Assembly (NCBI GenBank): GCA_026419195.1
Contig: JANZZV010000001.1
Location: 186,001-250,000 of the forward strand
Reading direction: 5' to 3'
Length of the DNA: 64,000 bases
From: Fervidobacterium sp.
GTDB taxonomy: Bacteria > Thermotogota > Thermotogae > Thermotogales > Fervidobacteriaceae
Within the stretch, counting starts at the first letter, position 1; the number at the start of each line of letters is the position of its first letter. The notes beneath the pieces were generated by a model, which had not been told where the DNA came from, did not search any database, and saw only the letters and a list, made by a program, of their open reading frames with translations. The position numbers and the translations under genes are program-made. This document shows positions 44,630 to 53,166 of the stretch, piece after piece.

Positions 44630-46786
44630 TTATTTAGATATAAGTATAACACTACTGTACGGTCTTGCTATGTAATAACCACCAACAGGTTCTGGATCTT
44701 GCAAGAAATCGTTTGGATAGTCCACAGAAGTATCAACTACTCTGTACCAACTTTTTGCGTATAGTGGGGGTAGTATAAACCTTAAAGGCTCTTTCCATTG
44801 ATTTAGTATAACATAAATATCATTGTCGAATTGTACCCCGCTTATTGGATGGAATCCTGATATCATGAACGCGATTGAGTGCGAGAAGTACCCTGTGTCT
44901 GGTTCAAATGGATTTATGCCATGCCAAGTTATATCCGTTATTTTATTACCGAATTTATCTTGCTTTTCAAAAAAATGCTCTCGTTTTAAAGCAGGATGTT
45001 CTTTTCTGAAATTTATTATTTTCTTTACAAATTCAAATAGATCCCTGTGTTCCTCTTTCAACTTCCAATCAACCCAGGTTGTTTCATCGTCTATACAGTA
45101 CGCGTTGTTATTGCCTTTCTGAGTTCTAAACATTTCATCACCCATGAGTATCATTGGTGTGCCGTGAGATACCATCAGAATTGTAAAGAAATTTTTTATC
45201 TGCTGCTTTCTGATTTTCAAAATATTTGGATCATCTGTATCTCCTTCAACTCCGTAGTTGTAGCTAAAATTTTCATCGCTACCATCTTTGTTGTTTTCAC
45301 CGTTTGCTTCGTTGTGTTTCTGGTTGTAAGACACGAGATCTCTCATTGTGAAACCATCGTGACAAGTTATAAAATTTATACTTGCGTGTGGTTTTCTATT
45401 TGCATACAAATCTGGACTTCCAGATATTCTAAACATCAGTTCTTGTATTATTCCATTATCACCTCTAACGAATCTTCTAATGCAGTCTCTGTATTTTCCA
45501 TTCCACTCTGCCCAGCCTTCAGGGAATAATCCAAGATGATATCCACCTGCAGCATCCCAACCTTCAGCTATTAATTTTAATTTCCCAACTATTGGATCTT
45601 CAGCGATGTCTTTTAGTAATGATAGGTCACCAATCCAACGTCCATCAGGAGTACGTCCAAGTATGGATGCAAGGTCAAATCTGAATCCATCAACATGCAT
45701 TTCTGTTGCCCAATATCTCAAACTATCAATGATCATTTCTTTAACAACTGGGTGATTACAGTTAAGTGTATTTCCACAACCAGAGTAATTTAAATAGTAG
45801 CGCTTGTTTTTTGGATCGAGCATGTAATATATTTCATTGTCAATACCTTTGAAACATAGAGTGGGACCTTTTTCCCCTCCTTCACCTGTGTGATTGTAAA
45901 CAACATCTAATATTACTTCAAATCCATTTTTGTGTAGTTCTTTCACAAAATCTTTAAAAAGAAACACTTGTTCACCTAGTTTAAGACCTACCGAGTAATT
46001 ACCTGTGACGGAAAAAAAGTTGAGAGGATTGTACCCCCATACGTCTTTGAGACGCTCACCTGTTATCGGGTTAACATTTGGGTTAGAATTGAGGTTAAAC
46101 TCAAAAATTGGCATTAATTCTATTGTTGTAACACCCAGTTCTTTTAGATGATCAAGTTTTTCTATTATACCTAAGAATGTACCTGGAAATTTTACATTTG
46201 ATGTTGGACTTATGGTAAATAATCTGACATGCATCTCGTAGATAATTGTTTCATTCCATGGAATATGCAGCTGCTTGTCATCTTCCCAATCGTATTTTGA
46301 ATCATCGATCACTATTGAACGCACCATACTGACTGCAGAATCAAGTGTAGAAAATGAAAGATCTTGTAATGGTGATCTCCTGTCATATCCATACACTGCA
46401 TCATCATTCCAGTCAAAGAACGTCGTGATTGCTTTTGCATAAGGGTCTATCAAAAGTTTATTTTTATTAAACCGCTTACCATTTATCGGATCATAAGGAC
46501 CATCTACCCTCCATCCATAATATTGACCATGTCCTACACCATAAACGTATATATGCCATATATCACCTGTTCTATTCTTCACAGGGTCAAGTTCAAAAAT
46601 GTGCGAAGGTGTTAGATCGTAGTAATTTTGAAATAGCTCGAGTGTAACACTTGTGGCATTTCTTGAAAAGATTGCAAAGTTAACACCTGTTTCATCAGGT
46701 GTGGCTCCCAACCTCGGATAACCCCTCTTAGTTTTTAACTTTACAGATGCGGATGGGTTCTTGTATTGCAGCGGAAAATCTGCCAT
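44630..46786 (-). CDS. glgX: Glycogen debranching enzyme (GlgX/isoamylase type)
   Basis: This 718-residue GH13 enzyme hydrolyses alpha-1,6 branches of glycogen or limit dextrins. An N-terminal CBM48-like region (RLGATPDETGVNFAIFS) precedes the barrel. Catalytic motifs are DVVYNHTGEG, VDGFRFDLASILGR (nucleophile Asp), LIAEGWDAAG (acid Glu) and FITCHDGFTMRDLV (transition-state Asp). The NEANGENNKDGSDEN segment is typical for GlgX/TreX. Together with glgA it points to an active glycogen cycle. ATG 46786 has AGAGGTG upstream. Confidence 0.93.
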   Translation of the reverse strand: MADFPLQYKNPSASVKLKTKRGYPRLGATPDETGVNFAIFSRNATSVTLELFQNYYDLTPSHIFELDPVKNRTGDIWHIYVYGVGHGQYYGWRVDGPYDPINGKRFNKNKLLIDPYAKAITTFFDWNDDAVYGYDRRSPLQDLSFSTLDSAVSMVRSIVIDDSKYDWEDDKQLHIPWNETIIYEMHVRLFTISPTSNVKFPGTFLGIIEKLDHLKELGVTTIELMPIFEFNLNSNPNVNPITGERLKDVWGYNPLNFFSVTGNYSVGLKLGEQVFLFKDFVKELHKNGFEVILDVVYNHTGEGGEKGPTLCFKGIDNEIYYMLDPKNKRYYLNYSGCGNTLNCNHPVVKEMIIDSLRYWATEMHVDGFRFDLASILGRTPDGRWIGDLSLLKDIAEDPIVGKLKLIAEGWDAAGGYHLGLFPEGWAEWNGKYRDCIRRFVRGDNGIIQELMFRISGSPDLYANRKPHASINFITCHDGFTMRDLVSYNQKHNEANGENNKDGSDENFSYNYGVEGDTDDPNILKIRKQQIKNFFTILMVSHGTPMILMGDEMFRTQKGNNNAYCIDDETTWVDWKLKEEHRDLFEFVKKIINFRKEHPALKREHFFEKQDKFGNKITDITWHGINPFEPDTGYFSHSIAFMISGFHPISGVQFDNDIYVILNQWKEPLRFILPPLYAKSWYRVVDTSVDYPNDFLQDPEPVGGYYIARPYSSVILISK

Positions 46787-46850
46787 ATTTTCACCTCTTG
46801 GGATTCTAACTTATGTGGTATTTAGGTCCCATACTTTTTATCTAACGATT

Positions 46851-47882
46851 TTAGAACTCAATTTTTGGAATTTCAAGAGCCTTTGAAAACAATTCTTTCA
46901 AATATCCCTTTTCAGGTTGTTTTATACTCAGTAGGTCCAAAGTTTTTATGCTTTCTTCCTTTAGTTGATTTATACATTCTTTGACACTCTCAACAGCTTT
47001 AGATGTCACGATTAGATTTTTCAAAAACTCTAAATCTTCCAAGGACTTGTTTGGTTTTGATATTTTTTCTTTGAAGATTTCTTTTTTGTCATCACTGAGT
47101 AATTCATATGTTCTCTTAACCAAAAGTGTAAATTTTCCTTCAGATAAGTCGTTTAGAGTCTTTGCATCTCCACCAAATACACCTATTATATCGTCTTTGT
47201 ATTGAAACGCTATACCAGCGAGTTTTCCGGTTGTAATTATTTTTTCTAACTCGCTGTTGTCTTCCTTTTCTGTCAGAAGGTAACCAAATAACATGGGATA
47301 CACAAAAGTGTAATACGCAGTTTTTAATTCACTTATTTTTTCGGGAATGTTTGTCGATAATCCATATACACTTATTCTATTTGCGCTCAAAACATCGAGT
47401 AATTGTCCAAAACCAGTGTTAATGTAACATTTTGAAAAATCGCTTATTAGTCTTTTCAGCGTCGCTTCTTTAAGACCGAGTTTTGAAATCATTCCGAACA
47501 CAAAAAAAGCTACTATATCTCCTATAACGATTGCTACGTCAGTACCAAGTTTTGGTGAGTCGTAAAGCTTCTCGTAAACTTTGTGTAGTGTGGGTTCACC
47601 TCTTCTTAAGTCAGATTTGTCTATTATATCATCGTGAATTAACAAAAACGAATGCATTAATTCGACCAGGCATGCAAGTAAAAAAGCGTCATCTATACGT
47701 TCGCCATTATAACCAGTATAAGATAAAAGTAAAAGCAGTGGGCGAATTCTTTTGCCTGGTCTTAATACAAATTTTTGAAATTCAACAACTGCAGGTTTTA
47801 TTTCGTTTGGAGTAAGACTTATGAGTTCTGCACAGAGTCTACTCATTTCTTCATCTATTTTTTGGATGTATTCTCCAAACAT
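46851..47882 (-). CDS. Polyprenyl diphosphate synthase
   Basis: This 343-residue trans-isoprenyl diphosphate synthase has the first Asp-rich motif LLIHDDIIDKSDLRRG (DDIID) near residue 80 and a second motif YKDDIIGVFGG near residue 215. The bulky residues upstream of the first motif do not settle the chain length. It may make the C15/C20 precursor or a longer chain. It follows the terminator of the hydrogenase-sensor cluster and probably has its own promoter (TATAAT near 47927-47922). UppP in the same window recycles the end product. ATG 47882 has GGGAG upstream. Confidence 0.9.
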   Translation of the reverse strand: MFGEYIQKIDEEMSRLCAELISLTPNEIKPAVVEFQKFVLRPGKRIRPLLLLLSYTGYNGERIDDAFLLACLVELMHSFLLIHDDIIDKSDLRRGEPTLHKVYEKLYDSPKLGTDVAIVIGDIVAFFVFGMISKLGLKEATLKRLISDFSKCYINTGFGQLLDVLSANRISVYGLSTNIPEKISELKTAYYTFVYPMLFGYLLTEKEDNSELEKIITTGKLAGIAFQYKDDIIGVFGGDAKTLNDLSEGKFTLLVKRTYELLSDDKKEIFKEKISKPNKSLEDLEFLKNLIVTSKAVESVKECINQLKEESIKTLDLLSIKQPEKGYLKELFSKALEIPKIEF

Positions 47883-47970
47883 CGAATAGTCACTCCCTCT
47901 TGTATGGATCTATCAAATCATTATACCATGGTTATTGAACATTGCTATAGGAAGAATTTGACAATAAAAA

Positions 47971-47993
47971 ACGAAGTGCTAAGAGCACTCCGT
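47971..47993 (-). terminator. Terminator after the hydrogenase-sensor cluster
   Basis: AGTGCT (47975-47980) and AGCACT (47984-47989) pair with a 3-base loop, extended by ACG/CGT outer pairs. On the minus strand TTTTTTATT follows. It separates the phosphatase gene from the polyprenyl synthase gene. Confidence 0.82.
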
Positions 47994-48048
47994 TACGTTG
48001 ACTATATTGCAAAATGTTTGTACCTAAATAAGAATATTGGTCAATACC

Positions 48049-49188
48049 TTAATAATACTCAATGTTAACTATCTTTCCTTTCTTTTGCAATATCGAGCCT
48101 ATATCGTGAATGAGTCTGAATTTAAGCGATATATCGTGAGAAAACAGAGGATTTTGATGGGCTGGGTTGATAGCTCTACCCACAAGAAATGTGATTATAT
48201 CAGATTCTTCAAACATGTCAACAAGTTTTTGTGCACCTATGCCTACCTCTGTTGTCTGGGACTCATAATATCTGAAGACTTGTGTGAGTGTGATTATACC
48301 TTCTGTGATTAAATCTACACCTTCCATATACCCAATCGGAGGGGAAATCTGGGAGATGCTTGAGAAATCTATTTCCACCTTTCGACCGAGTACTTTTTCA
48401 GCTATCTGACTGGTAGTACCGCCACATATGACTTTCTTTCCTTCGGATTCTATAAGTTTTCTAACTACTATTTCATCATGTTCCTTTCTTTCCGGAGGTC
48501 CTACCATTATCGTTAGATTTCGTCTTTCCCTTACCTTAATTGCACAGGCAGTTGCATCATCCCCTTTTGTTCCTTTGTCAAGGGCTTCAGCCAACCTGAC
48601 TAAGTGTTCTACTACACTTGAAAGATCCACTTTGTGCTTTATCAAGTTTTTCAACTCAATTCTTACGTTTTCAATACCAAATCCAAATGGGTAACGTTTT
48701 GTACCCATGCCGGCTTGCGTTATTCCATCAGTCATCAGGAATATCACATCACCAGGTTGGACTACAAAAGAAGATTTATAAACCTTTCTTCCTTCTATCT
48801 CAGACAATTCTTTGTCAGTTTCCAGTGCATCGTCGTTTCTATAAACTAATACCACCGGAAAATCGTACTCGTATATATTGCAAATTCCAGAACTGTGATC
48901 AATTTCACATGTAGCCAAGGTTGCATAGCTAATCCCACGTACTTTGCAAATTGGTAGCGTCGAAAGTATAGATCTAAAAACTTCGTCTATCGGTACGTTA
49001 TTGAAAACCATAGTTGTTGACATTGAGGCAGTTAGTGTTGAAAGAATGCTTGCCTTTATCCCGCTTCCAAGTCCATCGGAAACACTTATAACCGTTTTAA
49101 GCTCACTCTTTTTGAATTTCACTGTGTCACCGCACACTTCTTCACCAGTTTTATTTTTCTGTGCATAATGTATATCACACGTCAGCAT
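48049..49188 (-). CDS. SpoIIE-type PP2C phosphatase, output of the hydrogenase-like sensor
   Basis: The 379-residue protein has an N-terminal PP2C domain (about 1-215) with metal motifs ISVSDGLGSG (about 33), FLMTDGITQAG and KGDDATACAI. After this, about 160 residues form a separate C-terminal domain with GGTTSQIAEKVLGRKV and GVDLITEGIITLTQV. I do not recognise that domain. The gene overlaps the end of the hydrogenase-like gene by 14 bases, implying coupled translation and a shared signal path. It probably dephosphorylates a protein in response to the sensor; the target is not encoded here. ATG 49188 has GGGGGAAG upstream. Confidence 0.88.
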   Translation of the reverse strand: MLTCDIHYAQKNKTGEEVCGDTVKFKKSELKTVISVSDGLGSGIKASILSTLTASMSTTMVFNNVPIDEVFRSILSTLPICKVRGISYATLATCEIDHSSGICNIYEYDFPVVLVYRNDDALETDKELSEIEGRKVYKSSFVVQPGDVIFLMTDGITQAGMGTKRYPFGFGIENVRIELKNLIKHKVDLSSVVEHLVRLAEALDKGTKGDDATACAIKVRERRNLTIMVGPPERKEHDEIVVRKLIESEGKKVICGGTTSQIAEKVLGRKVEIDFSSISQISPPIGYMEGVDLITEGIITLTQVFRYYESQTTEVGIGAQKLVDMFEESDIITFLVGRAINPAHQNPLFSHDISLKFRLIHDIGSILQKKGKIVNIEYY

Positions 49189-50824
49189 TATCTTCCCCCA
49201 TATGTTTTTTAAATTCTAAGAAATGTGACTTTGTCTGTGCTATTGACTCACCAAGCAAACTAGCAATATCTTGAGCGAGTTTCATCTGGTTGTTCAATAC
49301 TTCTTCTATTTTCTCTATTGTTCTTCTTTTCAGATTATCCATTCTTTCTCTTTGTATCACCATCTCAGTAATATCGACAAACAAAACAACATTTCCACTT
49401 TCATCTGGTAATTGAAATGTCTTTGGATAGAAATACATCTTCTTACCGTTTATGTACAACTCTTGTACGCGTTCCGGTTCGTTGTAAATTCGTTCAGATA
49501 TTTGAAGTATCGTATCATTTGAGTAATATCTGAACAATTCCTTTGCAGAAGCGTTTATGTACAATATTTTGTCATCTTTAAATATAACTATAGCATTTGG
49601 TGATTCATCAACTACCTTGTTTGAGACTGATGATACTTTTTCTATCAAGTACGCGAAGCACATTTCCTTTTCTGCTTTACCGAGGTAAACTGCCTTTGCC
49701 TTGTCACGGCAAGTTTCATAGCCACATCCTGTACAGTTAAGTTCTTTATCCACAGAAGTTTTCCCCATAGATATCAGTATTTTTTCTACTTCATCAGCTG
49801 GAACTTGAGGTTCGTTATACTTTTGTGTGAAATGCTTTTTCAAAACCAAATTGTAGATTGCTGCGTTCAGATTTCTTTTCGGTTCTAGATTGTGCATTAT
49901 TTGTGTTGCTCGCTCAAGCCTTCTGCGCTTTTCTAATAAACTCACACTGTTATCAGAAGTGGGACCATTCAAACACCCGCCTATACATGCTGAGGCTTCC
50001 ACTATTATCTTTTCATGATCTACAGGTTCAAACTTCTCAAGAAATTCCATAATGTTTCTTGTTCCCTCCAGGACCACATGTCTGAAAACATCTTCACTTG
50101 CCGAAAATAAGATACCGCCTGATATAGGATATCTCCTTGTTCGTTGTGGATACGGTGGATCAGGTACTTTTTCTTGACAGTTGGTAATATCCATGGGCAA
50201 GGTTTTTATAAGATAATTCAGTTCTTCAAATGTTAGGACTGCATCGTAAAAATCATCAAGTTCCTCTTTTTTAGCTATGCAAGGACCTATAAAAATTTTT
50301 GGAATATCTCCAAAAAGGTAATTTAAAAACTTTGCGTGGGCAATTGCAGGTGATACAACGGGAAATAAATTTTGAACAAATTTTGGAAAATAAACTTCCA
50401 CAAGCTTTGTAACAACTGGACAAGAAGTTGTTATGAAAACTTTATTAGAATTATCATAAATTTTCTTGTATTCCTGAGTAACAAACTCAGCACCAACAGC
50501 TGTTTCAGATATGTGCACAGCTCCCAAAGTTTTAATGGCACCTAAGATTTTGAAGGGATTTGAAAAATTGCCGAAAAATGAAGGTGCCACAGATACAACA
50601 AATGGCTTATTCAAAAGTATTTTGAACCTTTCAAGATCTTTTCTATAGTTCTTTGCCTTTTGAGGACAAATATTCACACACGTCCCACAGATAACACATT
50701 CTTCTTCTATTACGTAAGAGTAGTTATCTTTGAAACTGATAGCCTTAACAGGACAATTTCTCAGACATTTATAACAGTACTTACAATTTGCTTCGTTTGA
50801 CAATATATATCTACTTGATGTCAT
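49175..50824 (-). CDS. Sensory [FeFe]-hydrogenase-like protein with PAS domain (HydS type)
   Basis: The 549-residue protein has two [4Fe-4S] motifs (Cys14/17/20/24 and 43/46/49/53) and a hydrogenase catalytic-type domain. Another Fe-S motif follows (Cys364/367/372, Cys389), then a PAS domain (about 400-485) and a coiled coil. The H-cluster ligands are all present: Cys135 in TTSCP, Cys182 in GPCIAKKEE, Cys280 and Cys284 in ACIGGC. The proton-shuttle Cys of TSCCP is Ser134 here. Such replacements mark the putative sensory group C/D hydrogenases, so turnover should be slow or absent. ATG 50824 has AAAGGTG upstream. It overlaps the ferredoxin-like gene by 14 bases and the phosphatase gene by 14 bases. 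Confidence 0.88.
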   Translation of the reverse strand: MTSSRYILSNEANCKYCYKCLRNCPVKAISFKDNYSYVIEEECVICGTCVNICPQKAKNYRKDLERFKILLNKPFVVSVAPSFFGNFSNPFKILGAIKTLGAVHISETAVGAEFVTQEYKKIYDNSNKVFITTSCPVVTKLVEVYFPKFVQNLFPVVSPAIAHAKFLNYLFGDIPKIFIGPCIAKKEELDDFYDAVLTFEELNYLIKTLPMDITNCQEKVPDPPYPQRTRRYPISGGILFSASEDVFRHVVLEGTRNIMEFLEKFEPVDHEKIIVEASACIGGCLNGPTSDNSVSLLEKRRRLERATQIMHNLEPKRNLNAAIYNLVLKKHFTQKYNEPQVPADEVEKILISMGKTSVDKELNCTGCGYETCRDKAKAVYLGKAEKEMCFAYLIEKVSSVSNKVVDESPNAIVIFKDDKILYINASAKELFRYYSNDTILQISERIYNEPERVQELYINGKKMYFYPKTFQLPDESGNVVLFVDITEMVIQRERMDNLKRRTIEKIEEVLNNQMKLAQDIASLLGESIAQTKSHFLEFKKHMGEDNADV

Positions 50825-51107
50825 AATTATCACCTTTGTTCAAAATTAGTTTAGTAAGTACAAAATCAAGTTCCTCCAACTTGTCGGTGCTTAAATTAGA
50901 AACAGTTTCACCACTTATTGTAATATTCACACTATTTGTGCACTGTCCCATGCACAGAGCACCTCTTAGCTCAAATTTATTTTCTAAGTTATGTTCTTTT
51001 AGAAATTTTTTGATTCTCTCAGCAATCGCGAAAGCACCTTTTAGATGACATGAACTTCCAAAACATACGCTAATAACATACTTACTGTTGACTTCTTCTT
51101 TGTCCAT
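50811..51107 (-). CDS. Thioredoxin-like [2Fe-2S] ferredoxin (NuoE-type)
   Basis: This 98-residue protein matches the thioredoxin-like [2Fe-2S] ferredoxin/NuoE C-terminal domain. The cluster ligands are Cys15 and Cys20 (CFGSSC), then Cys52 and Cys56 (CMGQC). It would pass electrons to or from the hydrogenase-like sensor, with which it shares a 14-base overlap. A similar small ferredoxin gene beside a hydrogenase-like gene is known from Thermotoga (recalled, not checked). ATG 51107 has GAGAGG upstream. It is the first gene of the three-gene unit. Confidence 0.88.
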   Translation of the reverse strand: MDKEEVNSKYVISVCFGSSCHLKGAFAIAERIKKFLKEHNLENKFELRGALCMGQCTNSVNITISGETVSNLSTDKLEELDFVLTKLILNKGDNYDIK

Positions 51108-51202
51108 GTTCTTAACCTCTCTTGAACTACATATCCAAATCGAAGATTATGTTATAATTTTCACGATTACCAATTTAATGATATATCCTTACAAAAAAAA
51201 AG

Positions 51203-51228
51203 TCAAGTGCCCCCATTGGGGCACTTGA
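51203..51228 (-). terminator. Terminator after the hibernation factor gene
   Basis: TCAAGTGCCCC (51203-51213) pairs with GGGGCACTTGA (51218-51228), loop CATT. Nine T residues follow on the minus strand. It ends the DegV to raiA run and isolates the hydrogenase-sensor unit. Confidence 0.92.
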
Positions 51229-51259
51229 ACTATGTAAGTGAAGTATTTTGAGTATTTTT

Positions 51260-51814
51260 TTAATCTTGAAACTCAATAAGTCCGTACTTGCCATTTTTCC
51301 TATAAAGCATGTTAATTTCGCCAGTATCCACGTTTCTGAAAACAAAGAAGGCGTGGTTCATTACTTCCATTTGTGCTAAGGCTTCTTCTAAAGAAACATT
51401 CGCCAAGAATATTCTTTTTACACTATCAATTTTGTCCTCTTCTTCCTCTAACTCATATCTTGGCTTTAATTCTTCTGCCAACACTTCTACTGCGCTTTTT
51501 ACATTTGATTTGTGGTAAGATTTGTAAAATTCTCTTTCTTTTTTGATCGACTTTTCAAAACTATCCACTGCACTATCCATTACACCGTAAACATCGTTAG
51601 CTTTTTCTTGAACAACAATGTCCTTACCATTTATGTGAGTTTTGAGAAGTAACGCGTAGTATGGACCATCCTTATCAAACCGTGCCTCGATGTTTATATC
51701 CGTCCGATTTGAAAACGTTCCAAGCGCTCTCTTGACTTTCTCAAGTTTTTCTTCCAAATAACTTACCATGGCATCTGTTAGTTCAAAACCTTTAGAAAAT
51801 GTTCTGACTTCCAT
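51260..51814 (-). CDS. hpf: Long-form ribosome hibernation promoting factor
   Basis: This 184-residue protein stabilises inactive 100S ribosome dimers. The N-terminal domain (about 1-100) has the RaiA/HPF fold (EVRTFSKGFELTDAMVSYLEEKLEKV), and the C-terminal domain (about 125-184) has the dimerising motif PVSTFLKT-like region read as HAFFVFRNVDTGEINMLYR. The length is that of the long form (180-200). ATG 51814 has GGAGGTGATTTT upstream. It follows the small membrane protein gene by 4 bases. Confidence 0.94.
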   Translation of the reverse strand: MEVRTFSKGFELTDAMVSYLEEKLEKVKRALGTFSNRTDINIEARFDKDGPYYALLLKTHINGKDIVVQEKANDVYGVMDSAVDSFEKSIKKEREFYKSYHKSNVKSAVEVLAEELKPRYELEEEEDKIDSVKRIFLANVSLEEALAQMEVMNHAFFVFRNVDTGEINMLYRKNGKYGLIEFQD

Positions 51815-51818
51815 AAAA

Positions 51819-52301
51819 TCACCTCCGAGTGATTTCTTCGTTAAGCTCAGTCACAAGCTCCATAGTATAGAAAGACAAAGTGATGAGAAAGTAGGTTACC
51901 AATTTTCCAATCATCAATTTTTCTTCTGAAAGAATAAATCTTTTTGTAGTTAGGAATAAAGAAACCAAAAGAGCAGTTGTCACTAAGAACAAAAATGGCA
52001 CAAAGTATCCTGTGAATGCAAATATTATCATAAAAGTTATGTAAAGGTTTGACAGTGCGTAAAGTTTATCATCTACTCCTTTGAACCATTTGCTTATTAC
52101 TATTGATAAGCCTATCACTCCTATGAAAAAAGCAGTGTTTGCAATACCTATAAAAACCTTCACAGCAACATGATCAATAAAGAAGAAAGCGTTCGATATA
52201 ATGGAAAGCACAAAACCAATGGAGAATAACAAAGATTCAAAAATAATAAAATCTTTTGAAGATGCTTCATCAACTATGGTGTTTAAATAATCTTTTATCA
52301 T
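51819..52301 (-). CDS. Hypothetical small membrane protein
   Basis: I do not recognise this 160-residue protein. It holds four hydrophobic segments (about residues 20-40, 47-66, 85-117 and 130-146), separated by short loops, and a charged C-terminal tail. It lies between a DegV gene (3-base gap) and the hibernation factor gene (4-base gap), so it is co-transcribed. I chose ATG 52301 with GGGGG about 9 bases upstream; an in-frame TTG at 52304 is also possible. Confidence 0.55.
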   Translation of the reverse strand: MIKDYLNTIVDEASSKDFIIFESLLFSIGFVLSIISNAFFFIDHVAVKVFIGIANTAFFIGVIGLSIVISKWFKGVDDKLYALSNLYITFMIIFAFTGYFVPFLFLVTTALLVSLFLTTKRFILSEEKLMIGKLVTYFLITLSFYTMELVTELNEEITRR

Positions 52302-52304
52302 CAA

Positions 52305-53132
52305 CTAAAACCCCCTTCCTATCACTAAACCAAACACCTCTGGTCCCACATGAGCGGCTATTGCCGGTCCTATGCGTGCGATAGAATGCACTTTGAATCC
52401 ATTGAGCAGCTTATCTAAGTGAGGTTTCATTGAAACTGTGCCGTAACCGCCTATAGTTATGGGATTATCTATACTCTTCGAGAAATTTAAAGCCAAATCT
52501 CGCATTTTTTCAATGCATCCTTCTATTGTCCTCGAAGTTTCAAGGGAAACTGTGTAACCTTCCTCATCGGTGGACAATATAGGTTTTATTCGCAGTAGCT
52601 TTCCTAAGAGTGCTTTAGCCTTTCCTATACGCCCACCCTTTTCAAGATATTCTAAAGATGTTACGGTAAAAATCAAAAGGCTCTCTTTCACAAATTTATC
52701 TACCAATTCTTGCGTTACTTTGAGTCCATTCTCGGCAGCTTGGATAACTCTGTAAAGAATATAAGTAGTTTTTACACTACCACTTTTGGAATCGAGCACG
52801 GTGACATTTTTCAACTTGTTGTTTTGAACTATAGTTTTTATTGACTCATGCGTACCGCTTAATTTTTCTGATATTGTAACCACATAGACATTTTCGTAAT
52901 TTCTTGAGTGTTTAATTAATTTCTCTGTTATCAATTCAACATTGGGTTGCGAAGTGGATACTTTTGAACCATTCAAACATTTTGTGTAAAATTCCTCATT
53001 TGTGATAGTTAATTTATCAATGTATTCCTTTTCGTCTACATATACCCTCAGCGGAATTATATCCGTTGGAACACCAAAATCAAAACCTTCCTGAAAGTCA
53101 GCCGAACTGTCAAAGACGTAAATATTTTTCAT
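52305..53132 (-). CDS. DegV family fatty-acid-binding protein (first copy)
   Basis: This 275-residue protein begins NIYVFDSSADFQEGF and has the DegV motif FVKESLLIFTVTSLEYLEKGGRIGKAKALLGKLLRIKPIL, of which YLEKGGRIGKAKAL is the key part. The C-terminus is IGPAIAAHVGPEVFGLVIGRGF. In the family, DegV/FakB proteins bind a fatty acid and present it to the kinase FakA. No fakA gene is in the window. It follows the second DegV gene by 34 bases. Confidence 0.92.
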   Translation of the reverse strand: MKNIYVFDSSADFQEGFDFGVPTDIIPLRVYVDEKEYIDKLTITNEEFYTKCLNGSKVSTSQPNVELITEKLIKHSRNYENVYVVTISEKLSGTHESIKTIVQNNKLKNVTVLDSKSGSVKTTYILYRVIQAAENGLKVTQELVDKFVKESLLIFTVTSLEYLEKGGRIGKAKALLGKLLRIKPILSTDEEGYTVSLETSRTIEGCIEKMRDLALNFSKSIDNPITIGGYGTVSMKPHLDKLLNGFKVHSIARIGPAIAAHVGPEVFGLVIGRGF

Positions 53133-53166
53133 ATATTTACTCTCACCTCTGCTGTATTAAAAAGAA

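Noticed and set aside
47883-48048. Gap between polyprenyl synthase and phosphatase considered for a small RNA
   Set aside because: It contains a terminator and a plausible -10 only; no structure beyond the hairpin is evident.
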